A stretch of DNA of 40,655 nucleotides from Mesorhizobium sp. LSHC420B00 (lineage in GTDB: Bacteria > Pseudomonadota > Alphaproteobacteria > Rhizobiales > Rhizobiaceae): assembly GCF_000503055.1 (NCBI RefSeq), contig NZ_AYVY01000011.1, forward strand, positions 1-40,655. The letters are read 5' to 3'. Below, in pieces: positions 33,363 to 40,655 of this stretch. The translations under genes and the position numbers were made by a program. The notes beneath the pieces were generated by a model. That model saw nothing but the letters and a program-made list of their open reading frames with translations. It searched no databases and was not told the DNA's origin. Position 1 is the first letter of the stretch; every line of letters starts with the position of its first letter.

Positions 33363-34235
33363 ATGTTCAGGTGTCTCGTGCTCGAAGAACTGAAAACACT
33401 GGCCCTCTTTGCCGAGGAGGGTTCGATTCAGAAGGTGGCTCGACGCCTGCCGTTGACGCAGCCGGCCGTCACCCGCCAGATCCAGCGGCTGGAGGAGATG
33501 CTCGGCACGGAATTGCTCGACCGCCGGCTAAAGCCGTCGCGACTGACCCCGGCCGGCGTAGAGGTGCTGGCACGCGGCAAGGACATTCTCGCCGCCGTCG
33601 ACGCGCTGCGATCATTCGCCAGTGGCAACGAGCCGGAGGGTCTGCTGCGGCTCGGCCTCGCCCATGGACTTTGCGACAAAGCCGTGGCCGCCGCCATTGC
33701 TGATGCCGTGGCGCGGTTTCCGAAGGTTTCGCTGCGTCTGAAGAGCGGTTGGAGCCTTGAGCTGGCCGACCAGCACAAGCGCGGACAGCTCGACCTCGCC
33801 TTCATCCTGGACGGCGGCAATTCCAAAACTGGCGACGGCGTTGTCGGAACCGAGCCCCTCGCCATCATCGCCGCCGAAAACACCGGCCGGCAAGCCGACG
33901 TCAAGACCATGCCCTGGGTTCTCAGTCCTGAACCTTGCGACGCGCGCCGGCGGCTGGCGGCTGCCCTTGCCGAGGGCGGCCACAGGTTGATGGTCGGCGC
34001 CGAGATTCAGGACAGCGCGCTGCAGATCGACTGGGTTCGTCGAGGCCAAGGCCTTGGCCTGCTGCCCAAGCGGCTGCTGCAGGAAAAGCTGCCGGAGGGC
34101 ATTGCCCTGGTCGACGCTCCCGGCCTCGAGCTGTCGCTGCGAATTGTCGTCTTGCGTTCGCCGCACCTGCATCTTTTAACAGAGGTAGCCGACGCCATGA
34201 GCGCGGCCGTAACCGCCATCGTCAGGACGGACTGA
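33363..34235 (+). CDS. LysR-family transcription regulator
   Basis: A 290-residue regulator with the LysR winged HTH at residues about 7-66 (LKTLALFAEEGSIQKVARRL, TQPAVTRQIQRLEEMLGTEL) and a periplasmic-binding-protein-like effector domain (about 90-285, e.g. LLRLGLAHGLCDKAVAAAI, WVRRGQGLGLLPKRLLQE). It is divergent from the MDR oxidoreductase, the usual layout for a LysR regulator and its target. The effector is unknown. The ATG at 33363 is the upstream-most; a GTG at 33378 is another possible start. Confidence 0.92.
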   Translation: MFRCLVLEELKTLALFAEEGSIQKVARRLPLTQPAVTRQIQRLEEMLGTELLDRRLKPSRLTPAGVEVLARGKDILAAVDALRSFASGNEPEGLLRLGLAHGLCDKAVAAAIADAVARFPKVSLRLKSGWSLELADQHKRGQLDLAFILDGGNSKTGDGVVGTEPLAIIAAENTGRQADVKTMPWVLSPEPCDARRRLAAALAEGGHRLMVGAEIQDSALQIDWVRRGQGLGLLPKRLLQEKLPEGIALVDAPGLELSLRIVVLRSPHLHLLTEVADAMSAAVTAIVRTD

Positions 34236-34373
34236 GGCTGCCGCGCCGCGCTGCCGGGCGAGCTTCGTTCCCGCTTCATCGGAAGGCGCTCCTTGCCTCT
34301 GCTAGCGATTTGTGGTCTTGGAGGCGCCAAATTGCCCTTTGCGGCGATCATCTCATTTCCGGATCACCTCACC

Positions 34374-34940
34374 ATGGCCAAGATCAATGGCAACGAAATC
34401 CGTCCCGGCAACGTCATCGAGCATGATGGCGGCCTTTGGGTGGCGGTCAGGACCAACACCGTCAAGCCCGGCAAGGGCGGCGCCTACAACCAGGTCGAAC
34501 TCAAGAACCTGATCAACGGCACCAAGCTCAACGAGCGCTTCCGTTCGGCCGAGACGGTCGAGCAGATCCGGCTCGATCTGAAGGATTTTTCCTTCCTCTA
34601 CGAGCAGGGCGACGCGCTGGTGTTCATGGACACCGAAAGCTACGAGCAGCTCGAATTGCAAAAGGAGTTCGTCGGCGATCGCGCCGCCTTCCTGCAGGAC
34701 GGCATGATGGTGACGGTCCAGCTCTATGACGAAAGGCCGATCGGCATTTCGCTGCCCGACCAGGTGACGCTGACCATCACCGAGGCCGACCCGGTGGTGA
34801 GGGGCCAGACGGCAGCCTCGTCCTACAAGCCGGCGATACTCGAAAACGGCATCCGTGTGCTGGTGCCGCCGTTCATCGGCTCGGGCGAGCGTATCATCGT
34901 CGATACCAACGAAATCACTTACGTACGCCGCGCCGACTAA
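34374..34940 (+). CDS. efp: Elongation factor P
   Basis: EF-P rescues ribosomes stalled on polyproline by entering the E site. The 188-residue product has the three beta-barrel domains: KOW-like ([20 protein letters not shown]), middle OB ([31 protein letters not shown]) and C-terminal OB ([37 protein letters not shown]). Lys34 in the loop PGKGGA is the residue that EpmA beta-lysylates; epmA and epmB are not in the window. The ATG at 34374 gives the usual start; an upstream open frame is not conserved. The polyproline-rich TolA, OMP tail and Sel1 protein in this window are the sort of clients that need EF-P. Confidence 0.97.
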   Translation: MAKINGNEIRPGNVIEHDGGLWVAVRTNTVKPGKGGAYNQVELKNLINGTKLNERFRSAETVEQIRLDLKDFSFLYEQGDALVFMDTESYEQLELQKEFVGDRAAFLQDGMMVTVQLYDERPIGISLPDQVTLTITEADPVVRGQTAASSYKPAILENGIRVLVPPFIGSGERIIVDTNEITYVRRAD

Positions 34941-34941
34941 G

Positions 34942-34984
34942 GCGTGATCCCGAAAAGTGGCAGACTTTTTGGATAGGATCACGC
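34942..34984. repeat. Palindromic repeat between efp and suhB
   Basis: GCGTGATCC (34942-34950) and GGATCACGC (34976-34984) are perfect 9-bp arms around CGAAAAGTGGCAGACTTTTT, where AAAAGT and ACTTTT also pair. A member of the GATC-type palindrome family seen at 26183 and 39503. It begins right after the efp stop and could act as a weak terminator. Confidence 0.8.
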
Positions 34985-35021
34985 GTCAAAGCAGATAGGC
35001 GCAGCGACAGGAAGAAGAGCA

Positions 35022-35822
35022 ATGGCGCGTTCCGCGATCCTCAATGTCATGGTCCAGGCCGCAATGAAGGCCGGCCGCTCGCTGTCGCGCGACTTCGGCG
35101 AAGTGCAGAACCTGCAGGTCTCGATGAAGGGGCCGGGCGACTATGTCAGCCAGGCCGACCGCAAGGCCGAAGACATCGTCTTTGCCGAACTGTCCAAGGC
35201 GCGGCCCGGCTACGCCTTCCTGATGGAGGAACGCGGCGTGATCGAGGGCGACGACGGCCAGCACCGCTGGATCGTCGATCCGCTCGACGGCACCACCAAT
35301 TTCCTGCACGGCATCCCGCTGTTCGCGATCTCGATCGCGCTGGAGCGCCAAGGCCAGATCGTCGCCGGCGTCATCTACAATCCGGCGATGGACGAGCTCT
35401 ACACCGCCGAGCGTGGCGGCGGCGCCTTCATGAACGATCGACGGTTGCGCGTCGCCGGCCGCACCAAGCTGGTCGATGCGGTGATCGGCTGCGGCGTGCC
35501 GCATCTCGGGCGTGGCCAGCACGGCAATTTCCTTGTCGAGTTGCGCAATGTCATGGCCGAGGTCTCGGGCGTGCGCAGCCTCGGCTCCGCCTCGCTCGAT
35601 CTCGCCTACGTCGCCGCCGGCCGCATGGACGGTTTTTGGGAAATCGGCCTGTCGGCCTGGGATATTGCCGCCGGCATGTTGCTGATCCGCGAGGCGGGCG
35701 GCTTCGTCTCCGATTTTGCCGGCGGCCAGGACATGCTGACCGCCGGTTCGGTCGTTGCCGGCAACGAACTCATGCAACGCGCGCTGTTGAAGACGGTGAA
35801 GAAGCCGCTCCCAGCGCGCTGA
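35022..35822 (+). CDS. suhB: Inositol-1-monophosphatase SuhB
   Basis: SuhB is a Mg-dependent, Li-sensitive phosphatase of inositol monophosphates; in E. coli it also takes part in Nus-dependent rRNA antitermination. The 266-residue product has the metal-site motifs EERG (residues about 69-72), DPLDGTTNFLHG (about 86-97) and WDIAAGMLLIREAGG (about 213-227). Size and motifs are normal. The ATG at 35022 (MARSAILNVM) is preceded by AGGAAGAAG. It follows efp after a palindromic repeat. Confidence 0.95.
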   Translation: MARSAILNVMVQAAMKAGRSLSRDFGEVQNLQVSMKGPGDYVSQADRKAEDIVFAELSKARPGYAFLMEERGVIEGDDGQHRWIVDPLDGTTNFLHGIPLFAISIALERQGQIVAGVIYNPAMDELYTAERGGGAFMNDRRLRVAGRTKLVDAVIGCGVPHLGRGQHGNFLVELRNVMAEVSGVRSLGSASLDLAYVAAGRMDGFWEIGLSAWDIAAGMLLIREAGGFVSDFAGGQDMLTAGSVVAGNELMQRALLKTVKKPLPAR

Positions 35823-35921
35823 TGTAGTCGCGCCGCGCTGAAGCGCCGCAGTCGCAAAACCGCAACCAAAGCTTGAAATACTGTCCCGCGGCCGCCCAGA
35901 TAAGGCGACGCAGGATCATCG

Positions 35922-36629
35922 ATGACGAACAGCCGGCCCACATCCCAGAGCGAATTATCCCAGCTCGACATCCCCTTCATGGGGCGCTGGCATTACTCGC
36001 GCGCCGAGATCATCGCCGACGGTATCGTCCACGCCGTGGGCATCGTGCTGGCGATCGCTGCCGGCTCGACGTTGCTGGCACTGGCCGCCTATCGAACCGG
36101 CCCCGGCGAATATGTCGCCGCCGCCTTCTATGTGGTCTCGCTGCTCACCGTGCTGTCGGTTTCGCTGGCCTATAATCTGTGGCCGGTATCGTCGCCGGCG
36201 AAATGGATATTGCGGCGCTTCGACCATGCGGCGATCTACCTGCTGATCGCTGCGACCTACACGCCGTTCCTTGCCCAGCTCGGCGGCTCGCCGCTGGCTG
36301 TTTCGATGATCGTCCTGGTCTGGATCGCCGCGACGGTCGGCATCGCCATCAAGGTCTTTCTCCCCGGCCGTTTCGACCGGCTGGCAATCGTGTTCTATCT
36401 CGCCATCGGCTGGAGCGGCATCGTTCTGGTGGAGCCGCTCCTACGGACGCTGCCGGCGACATCGATCGCCCTCATCGTTGCCGGCGGCATCGTCTATTCC
36501 TGTGGCGTGATCTTCTTCGCCTGGAAAGGCCTGCGCTTCCACAATGCGCTGTGGCACGGCTTTGTCGTCACCGGCGCCGGCCTGCATCTGGCCGCCATGG
36601 TCGACTGCCTGGTCATCAACCGGCTTTGA
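35922..36629 (+). CDS. Hemolysin III (PAQR/YqfA-like) family membrane protein
   Basis: A 235-residue membrane protein with seven TM helices. Family landmarks are AEIIADGIVHAVGIVLAIAAG with its histidine in helix 1, LYNLWPVSSPAKWILRRFDHAAIYLLIAATYTPF-like segment split over helices 3-4 (the S..K..LRR.DH motif), and the C-terminal LWHGFVVTGAGLHLAAM with the H...H metal-binding pair. Such proteins are thought to be zinc-dependent hydrolases related to adiponectin receptors; the substrate is unknown and haemolysis is not a reliable role. The ATG at 35922 is the natural start. Confidence 0.9.
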   Translation: MTNSRPTSQSELSQLDIPFMGRWHYSRAEIIADGIVHAVGIVLAIAAGSTLLALAAYRTGPGEYVAAAFYVVSLLTVLSVSLAYNLWPVSSPAKWILRRFDHAAIYLLIAATYTPFLAQLGGSPLAVSMIVLVWIAATVGIAIKVFLPGRFDRLAIVFYLAIGWSGIVLVEPLLRTLPATSIALIVAGGIVYSCGVIFFAWKGLRFHNALWHGFVVTGAGLHLAAMVDCLVINRL

Positions 36630-36744
36630 CCTCCGGTCGCGGACAGTGGCAATATTGCCAAGCGCCATTCAATTTCGTCACAATTCCGTTTAGAGTCGCA
36701 AACACAATGTGATCGGCGGCGATGGCATCGGAAACGGGGCACGG

Positions 36745-37770
36745 ATGACTTTACTCAGATCCTTCGGCATGGGCAGGCGCTCCGACGTTCTGATCTACGA
36801 CCCGCACAAATTGTCGAGCCCGCAGGTCTTTCTGCTGACCATGGTGATCTTTCTGTTCATCGTGGCCTTTATCGCCGCCATCCTGACCCGCCAGATCTCG
36901 ACCGCCTTCGTCACCAATCCCGGCCTCAACGGCCTGATCATCGGCGTGCTGGCGGTCGGCATCCTGCTGGCCTTCGTCCAGGTCGGCCGGTTGTTCCGCG
37001 AGGTGCGCTGGGTCAATTCGTTCCGCGCCGGTTCCGAAACCACCGAACCCGTGCTGCTGGCGCCGATGAAGGCGATGATCGGCCGCTCCTCGACGATTGC
37101 CTTCTCGACCAGTTCGATGCGCACCATGCTGGATTCGATCGCCACCCGCCTCGACGAAAGCCGCGACACCTCGCGCTACCTTGTCGGGCTGCTGGTGTTC
37201 CTCGGCCTGCTCGGCACCTTCTGGGGCCTGCTCAACACGATCGGCTCGATCCGCGAAACCATCGAGTCGCTCGATCCCGGCACCGGCGACGCAGCGGCCG
37301 TGCTCGAATCCCTGAAGCAGGGGCTTTCCGCCCCTTTGGCCGGCATGGGCACCGCTTTCTCGTCGTCTCTGTTCGGCCTGTCCGGCTCGCTGGTGCTCGG
37401 CTTCCTCGACCTGCAGGCCGGCCGCGCCCAGACGCGCTTCTATACCGAGCTCGAGAACTGGCTGTCCTCGGTCACCGACCTGTCCTCCGACATCGTCGTT
37501 GCCGACGCGGCCAAGAGCGAACCCTCCGATGAAATCCGTCTGTTGTCGGAAAAGCTGCGCACCCTGCAGGAGAATGGCGGCGGCTCCAATCCGCGCGTCG
37601 CCACCGCCATGGCCAATCTCGCCGACGGCATTTCTGGCCTGGTCAAGAACATGCGCTCGGAACAGCAGATCATGCGCGACTGGGTCGAGGCCCAGTCCGA
37701 CGAGCAGAAGGCGATGCGCAACACCCTGGAGAAGATCGCCGACGCCTTGAAGAAACCTGGAGTGCATTGA
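36745..37770 (+). CDS. MotA/TolQ/ExbB-like proton channel protein of a non-flagellar stator
   Basis: A 341-residue protein with TM1 about 27-48 (VFLLTMVIFLFIVAFIAAIL), TM2 about 60-80 (LIIGVLAVGILLAFVQV), a cytoplasmic stretch, then the paired helices TM3 (YLVGLLVFLGLLGTFWGLLN) and TM4 (LAGMGTAFSSSLFGLSGSLV) that mark the MotA/TolQ/ExbB fold. A helical cytoplasmic tail of about 90 residues follows, longer than in TolQ. It stands 1 bp before a MotB/OmpA-like gene, so they form one unit. It is far from any flagellar gene, and a true TolQ is encoded at 21122. The function is unknown to me. The ATG at 36745 was preferred to a GTG at 36709. Confidence 0.85.
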   Translation: MTLLRSFGMGRRSDVLIYDPHKLSSPQVFLLTMVIFLFIVAFIAAILTRQISTAFVTNPGLNGLIIGVLAVGILLAFVQVGRLFREVRWVNSFRAGSETTEPVLLAPMKAMIGRSSTIAFSTSSMRTMLDSIATRLDESRDTSRYLVGLLVFLGLLGTFWGLLNTIGSIRETIESLDPGTGDAAAVLESLKQGLSAPLAGMGTAFSSSLFGLSGSLVLGFLDLQAGRAQTRFYTELENWLSSVTDLSSDIVVADAAKSEPSDEIRLLSEKLRTLQENGGGSNPRVATAMANLADGISGLVKNMRSEQQIMRDWVEAQSDEQKAMRNTLEKIADALKKPGVH

Positions 37771-37771
37771 C

Positions 37772-38803
37772 GTGGCGTTGGCACGAGGCCGGCGCTCCGA
37801 CCGCCGCATCGATTACTGGCCTGGCTTCGTCGATGCGCTGTCGACGCTGCTGTTGGCGATCATGTTCCTGCTCACGGTTTTCGTGCTGGCGCAGTTCCTG
37901 CTCGGCCGCGAGATCTCCGGCAAGGACACGGTGCTCAACCGCCTCAACTCCCAGATCAATGAGTTGACCCAGCTTCTGGCGCTGGAGCGCTCGACGACGC
38001 AGGACAAGGAGGACACCCTTGCCAATTTGCAGGCCTCGCTGTCTGCATCGGAGGCGGAAAAGAGCCGGCTCGAACAATTGCTGGCGCAAGGCGCTGGCGC
38101 CGGCGACGCCGCCAACCAGCGCGCAACGGCACTTTCCGGCGAGCTCGACAGCCAGCGCCAGATCAGTCAACAGGCACTGAGCCAGGTTGAAATCCTCAAC
38201 CAGCAGATCGCGGCGCTACGCAGGCAAATCGGAGCGCTCGAAGAAGCGCTCAACGTGTCCGAAACGCGCGATCGCGAGTCCAACACCAAGATTGCCGATC
38301 TCGGCCGCCGCCTCAACGTCGCGCTGGCGCAACGCGTGCAGGAACTGAACCGCTACCGCTCCGATTTCTTCGGCCGCTTACGTGAAATTCTCGCCGACCG
38401 CGAGAACATCCGCATCGTCGGCGACCGCTTCGTCTTCCAGTCGGAAGTGCTTTTCCCGACCGGCTCCGAAGTGATCAACGATGCCGGCAAGGTCGAAATG
38501 GAGAAGCTCGCCGATGCCATCATCGAATTGCAGAAGGAGATCCCGCCGGAGATCAACTGGGTGCTGCGCGTCGACGGCCACACCGACAACAAGCCGCTCT
38601 CCGGCACCGGCCGCTACCGCGACAATTGGGAATTGTCGACGGCGCGCTCGACATCGGTGGTCAAGTTCCTGATCGAGAACGGCGTGCCGGCCAACCGGCT
38701 GGTCGCGGCCGGCTTCGGCGAATTCCAGCCGCTCGACCCCGCCGATACCGAAGAGGCGCGCAACAAGAACCGCCGCATCGAGCTGAAGCTGACCGAGCGG
38801 TGA
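37772..38803 (+). CDS. MotB-like protein: TM helix, coiled coil, OmpA peptidoglycan-binding domain
   Basis: A 343-residue partner of the MotA-like protein, with a GTG start 1 bp after its stop and a GGAG site before it. Residues about 18-47 form one TM helix (WPGFVDALSTLLLAIMFLLT) with Asp20 placed like the proton-binding Asp of MotB. A coiled coil of about 130 residues follows (55-185, repeats of Leu/Gln/Glu), then an OmpA_C domain at about 200-340 with LRVDGHTDNKPL, NWELSTARSTSVVKFL, AAGFGEFQPL and NRRIELKL. This build should anchor to peptidoglycan and couple proton flow to movement. The long coiled coil is unlike MotB and TolR and is reminiscent of defence protein ZorB only in general plan. 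Confidence 0.86.
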   Translation: MALARGRRSDRRIDYWPGFVDALSTLLLAIMFLLTVFVLAQFLLGREISGKDTVLNRLNSQINELTQLLALERSTTQDKEDTLANLQASLSASEAEKSRLEQLLAQGAGAGDAANQRATALSGELDSQRQISQQALSQVEILNQQIAALRRQIGALEEALNVSETRDRESNTKIADLGRRLNVALAQRVQELNRYRSDFFGRLREILADRENIRIVGDRFVFQSEVLFPTGSEVINDAGKVEMEKLADAIIELQKEIPPEINWVLRVDGHTDNKPLSGTGRYRDNWELSTARSTSVVKFLIENGVPANRLVAAGFGEFQPLDPADTEEARNKNRRIELKLTER

Positions 38804-39065
38804 TCTGCAAGCCTTTGGCTCGTTACATGCACCGGATCGAGCCGGCTCAAGTCGGCGGCATCTAGGGCACTGGTGCGGCAGCCGCAAGAGCTGAAAAAAT
38901 TACCTTTTTTTAATTACACTTTGCCGCCACCGCCTTTTAGCCTTGGTCTGGGCCGAGAACCGCCGGCGGTGGAACCGCTCATCGCGACGCGACGGAACCT
39001 GACGGCCCGCGGCCGGAAGGCAGGAAAACCCAACCATCGCCTTCCCCAGTAAAGGAGACGCAACC

Positions 39066-39464
39066 ATGCGCTTCTTCGCTCCCAGGAACCTCAGGACTGC
39101 TACGCTCGCCACACTTCTCCTCGCCGTTCCGTTTGCTGGCGCTTACGCCGGCCCGCGTGAGACGGCCTTGATCAATCAGATCCAGAGCGTGGAGACGGGT
39201 ATCCAGGGCGCCATCCGGGCGAACAAGCTCGAGCCGGGCGAGGCGCGTGACTTGCGCACGCAGGTCGCTCAACTCGATCGGGCCGCCCAGAGGGCCGCGC
39301 GCGAGGGAACGATGCCGAGCACGCAATATCAGCAGTTGCTGGCGCAGCTCGACGATGTCAGCCAAAAGCTACGCGCTGATACCGGCAGTGCCTTCCTCAT
39401 CGGCAACGGCGGCGATGGCGGATACTATCCTAACGGCTACGGCCCAAACTATCCAGGCGGCTGA
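39066..39464 (+). CDS. Small secreted hypothetical protein
   Basis: A 132-residue exported protein. The signal peptide spans residues 1-28 (MRFFAPRNLRTATLATLLLA, cut after AYA). The mature part is a two-helix, Gln/Arg/Ala-rich hairpin (ETALINQIQSVETGIQGAIR; LRTQVAQLDRAAQRAAREG; YQQLLAQLDDVSQKLR) with a Gly/Tyr/Pro-rich tail (GGDGGYYPNGYGPNYPGG). A good ribosome site (AAAGGAGA) fixes the start. I know similar small helical periplasmic proteins in rhizobia but no function. Confidence 0.82.
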   Translation: MRFFAPRNLRTATLATLLLAVPFAGAYAGPRETALINQIQSVETGIQGAIRANKLEPGEARDLRTQVAQLDRAAQRAAREGTMPSTQYQQLLAQLDDVSQKLRADTGSAFLIGNGGDGGYYPNGYGPNYPGG

Positions 39465-39502
39465 GATCGGCCGCAGCGCCCGGCGCTGTGGCAATTGATT
39501 TT

Positions 39503-39544
39503 GCGTATGATCCTTTTCCAGTTTTCGGTTCAGGGATCATGCGC
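39503..39544. repeat. Palindromic repeat at the 3' end of the DUF1304 gene
   Basis: GCGTATGATCC (39503-39513) and GGATCATGCGC (39534-39544) pair with one mismatch around TTTTCC and GGTTCA. Same GATC-palindrome family as the copies at 26183 and 34942. It directly adjoins the stop codon of the gene at 39544 and may help end the message. Confidence 0.75.
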
Positions 39545-39894
39545 TAGCACAACGCCAACGCAATCAGCGCCAGCATTGCCGGCACTGTCTGGATGAACAG
39601 GATTTTACGGCCCGCCGTCGCCGCGCCGTAGAGGCCGGCGACGGCGACGCAGAGCAGGAAGAAGACTTTGAACTGGAAACCGGCTTCGCCGAGGTAAAGC
39701 CCCCAGATCAGCCCAGCTGCGAGAAAACCGTTGTAAAGTCCCTGATTGGCCGCAAGCACTTTCGAGGCACTGGCGAATTCCGGCGTCAGCTTGAATACCA
39801 TGTGACCGCGCGGCGTGTCCCACAGCACCATCTCCAGATAGACGATGCAGAGGTGGATCACGGCCACCAGCCCGACCAGTACATTGGCGATCAT
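39544..39894 (-). CDS. DUF1304-family membrane protein
   Basis: A 116-residue protein with four TM helices: IANVLVGLVAVIHLCIVYLE, YNGFLAAGLIWGLYLG, QFKVFFLLCVAVAGLYGAAT and ILFIQTVPAMLALIALAL. The signature H(L)..(Y).E...W.TPRG...F near the first helix, NQGLYNGFLAAGL in the second and QTVPAMLALIAL at the end match DUF1304. Function is unknown. The ATG at 39892-39894 has a GGGGGAGA site upstream; the longer open frame is not conserved. Confidence 0.88.
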   Translation of the reverse strand: MIANVLVGLVAVIHLCIVYLEMVLWDTPRGHMVFKLTPEFASASKVLAANQGLYNGFLAAGLIWGLYLGEAGFQFKVFFLLCVAVAGLYGAATAGRKILFIQTVPAMLALIALALC

Positions 39895-40078
39895 GTTTCG
39901 TCTCCCCCATTGCGGTCTGCCGCCGCCAACGACATTGATCACGCACGCCACCGCTTCCGCAAGATGCCTTTCGGCCGTTGCGGCCGGCAGTCGATGCATC
40001 GGTCGCAGACGGTTTTCAGGGGTTGCCAACACTTTTCCATTGGTATCTTTTCCCGCCGTCAAATCACCGGAACCCACC

Positions 40079-40655
40079 ATGTCCTTTCAAAATCTCGACG
40101 ACCTCGGCCACAAGCTCGAAGCGCTGGAACATGCCCTCGCCATTCTCGGCGCCGACGAGGCGACCCATATGGCGGTCGGCGGCGGCGAGAAGCGCGCAGA
40201 GGCAATGTCGGCGCTTGCCGGCATGCACCACGCCCAGGCGACTGCGCCGGAGATTGCCGATTGGATCGCGGCGGCCGAGCAGGAGGCGTTGAACGAAGAG
40301 CAGCAGGCCGCGGTCAGGGAGTTCCGCCGGCAATACACCAACCTGACCTGCCTGCCGGTCGAGTTCGTCGAGCGCCAGACGACTGTGCGCATGCGCTCCG
40401 AGCAACTCTGGCGCGACCTGCGCGCCAAGAACGACTGGGCCGGCTTCCTGCCGGCGCTCGAAGGCGTCGTGGCGCTGGTGCGCGAGGAGGCGACATTTCG
40501 CGCCGAGGTGCTCGGGCTCGAGCCTTATGACGCGCTGATGGAGCAATATGACCCGGGCAATCGCACCGCCGACATCACGCCTTTATTTGCTGAGTTGAAG
40601 ACTTTCTTGAAAGGCTTCGTACCGGAGGCACTTGCCGTGCAGGAGGAGCGGCTGG
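40079..40655 (+). CDS. M32-family carboxypeptidase (Taq type), cut by window edge
   Basis: The first 192 residues of a protein starting MSFQNLDDLGHKLEALEHAL, open to the end of the window. The all-helical start, EQLWRDLRAKNDWAGFLPAL and LGLEPYDALMEQYDPGNRTADI match the N-terminal third of metal-dependent M32 carboxypeptidases, which remove C-terminal residues in the cytoplasm. The catalytic HEXXH lies further along and is not in the window, so activity cannot be judged. The start was placed at the ATG at 40079. Confidence 0.85.
   Translation, partial: MSFQNLDDLGHKLEALEHALAILGADEATHMAVGGGEKRAEAMSALAGMHHAQATAPEIADWIAAAEQEALNEEQQAAVREFRRQYTNLTCLPVEFVERQTTVRMRSEQLWRDLRAKNDWAGFLPALEGVVALVREEATFRAEVLGLEPYDALMEQYDPGNRTADITPLFAELKTFLKGFVPEALAVQEERL

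Noticed and set aside
34941..35021. suhB RNA motif upstream of suhB
   Set aside because: The spacer is occupied by a GATC-type palindrome and a ribosome site; I see no further conserved hairpin set that would support the motif.
36745..38803. Zorya-type phage defence system
   Set aside because: Only the stator-like pair is present; no ZorC, ZorD or ZorE gene follows, the neighbours are housekeeping genes and there are no other defence genes.
1..40655. tRNA, rRNA, phage or transposase genes
   Set aside because: Reading both strands I found no cloverleaf, rRNA segment, integrase or transposase motif in the window.

Overview
The window looks like core chromosome of an alphaproteobacterium of the order Hyphomicrobiales, most likely Mesorhizobium or a close Phyllobacteriaceae relative. 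The evidence is high GC, the gene order ruvC-ruvA-ruvB-ybgC-tolQRAB-pal-cpoB-tilS-ftsH-glmM, an RcdA (DUF1465) gene, CtrA-type TTAA-N7-TTAA boxes, and several families of short palindromic intergenic repeats typical of rhizobia. This assignment is an inference; there is no rRNA or tRNA gene in the window to anchor it, and no phage, IS transposase or CRISPR array is visible.

Layout. 1-6.5 kb: a truncated membrane protein gene, purA (purine synthesis), a divergent EamA exporter, and serA and serC (first two steps of serine synthesis), with a probable structured leader before serC. 6.6-8.5 kb: two outer-membrane beta-barrel genes, each preceded by a CtrA box. 8.7-17.5 kb (minus strand): glmM, ftsH, tilS, cpoB and pal. 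A plus-strand gene for a secreted cysteine-repeat protein sits between ftsH and glmM, together with an inverted pair of repeats and a possible tiny RNA. 17.7-18.1 kb: a compact cassette with a four-helix-bundle (23S rRNA IVS-type) gene enclosed by inverted arrays of an 8-bp unit, lodged between pal and tolB. 18.1-26 kb: tolB, tolA, tolR, tolQ, ybgC, then ruvB, ruvA and ruvC. An orphan AbrB-type gene lies between ruvB and ruvA, and a complete VapBC-type toxin-antitoxin pair between ruvA and ruvC.

26.3-27.2 kb is a cell-cycle spot: rcdA with a CtrA box upstream, followed by a well-formed, previously unlabelled small RNA candidate (about 100 nt, four stem-loops, U7 terminator, CCUCCC-bearing loop) with its own perfect CtrA box. 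27.4-34.2 kb holds metabolic and transport genes: a DUF2269 membrane protein, a TauE/SafE permease, an Lrp regulator divergent from a second EamA exporter with a 17-bp palindrome between them, a ThiE-like protein coupled to a Sel1-repeat protein, and a LysR regulator divergent from an MDR oxidoreductase. 34.4-40.7 kb: efp, suhB, a hemolysin-III family protein, a MotA/TolQ-like plus MotB/OmpA-like stator pair of unknown role, a small secreted protein, a DUF1304 membrane protein, and the start of an M32 carboxypeptidase gene cut by the window edge.

How it fits together: much of the window serves the cell envelope and its timing (GlmM for peptidoglycan and LPS precursors, Tol-Pal-CpoB for outer-membrane constriction, FtsH quality control, OMPs, a second stator-like pair). 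CtrA boxes in front of two OMP genes, rcdA and an sRNA candidate, plus a degenerate one before tolQ, suggest that several of these are tied to the cell cycle. The most notable items are the CtrA-boxed sRNA beside rcdA and the IVS-like four-helix-bundle cassette outside rRNA.
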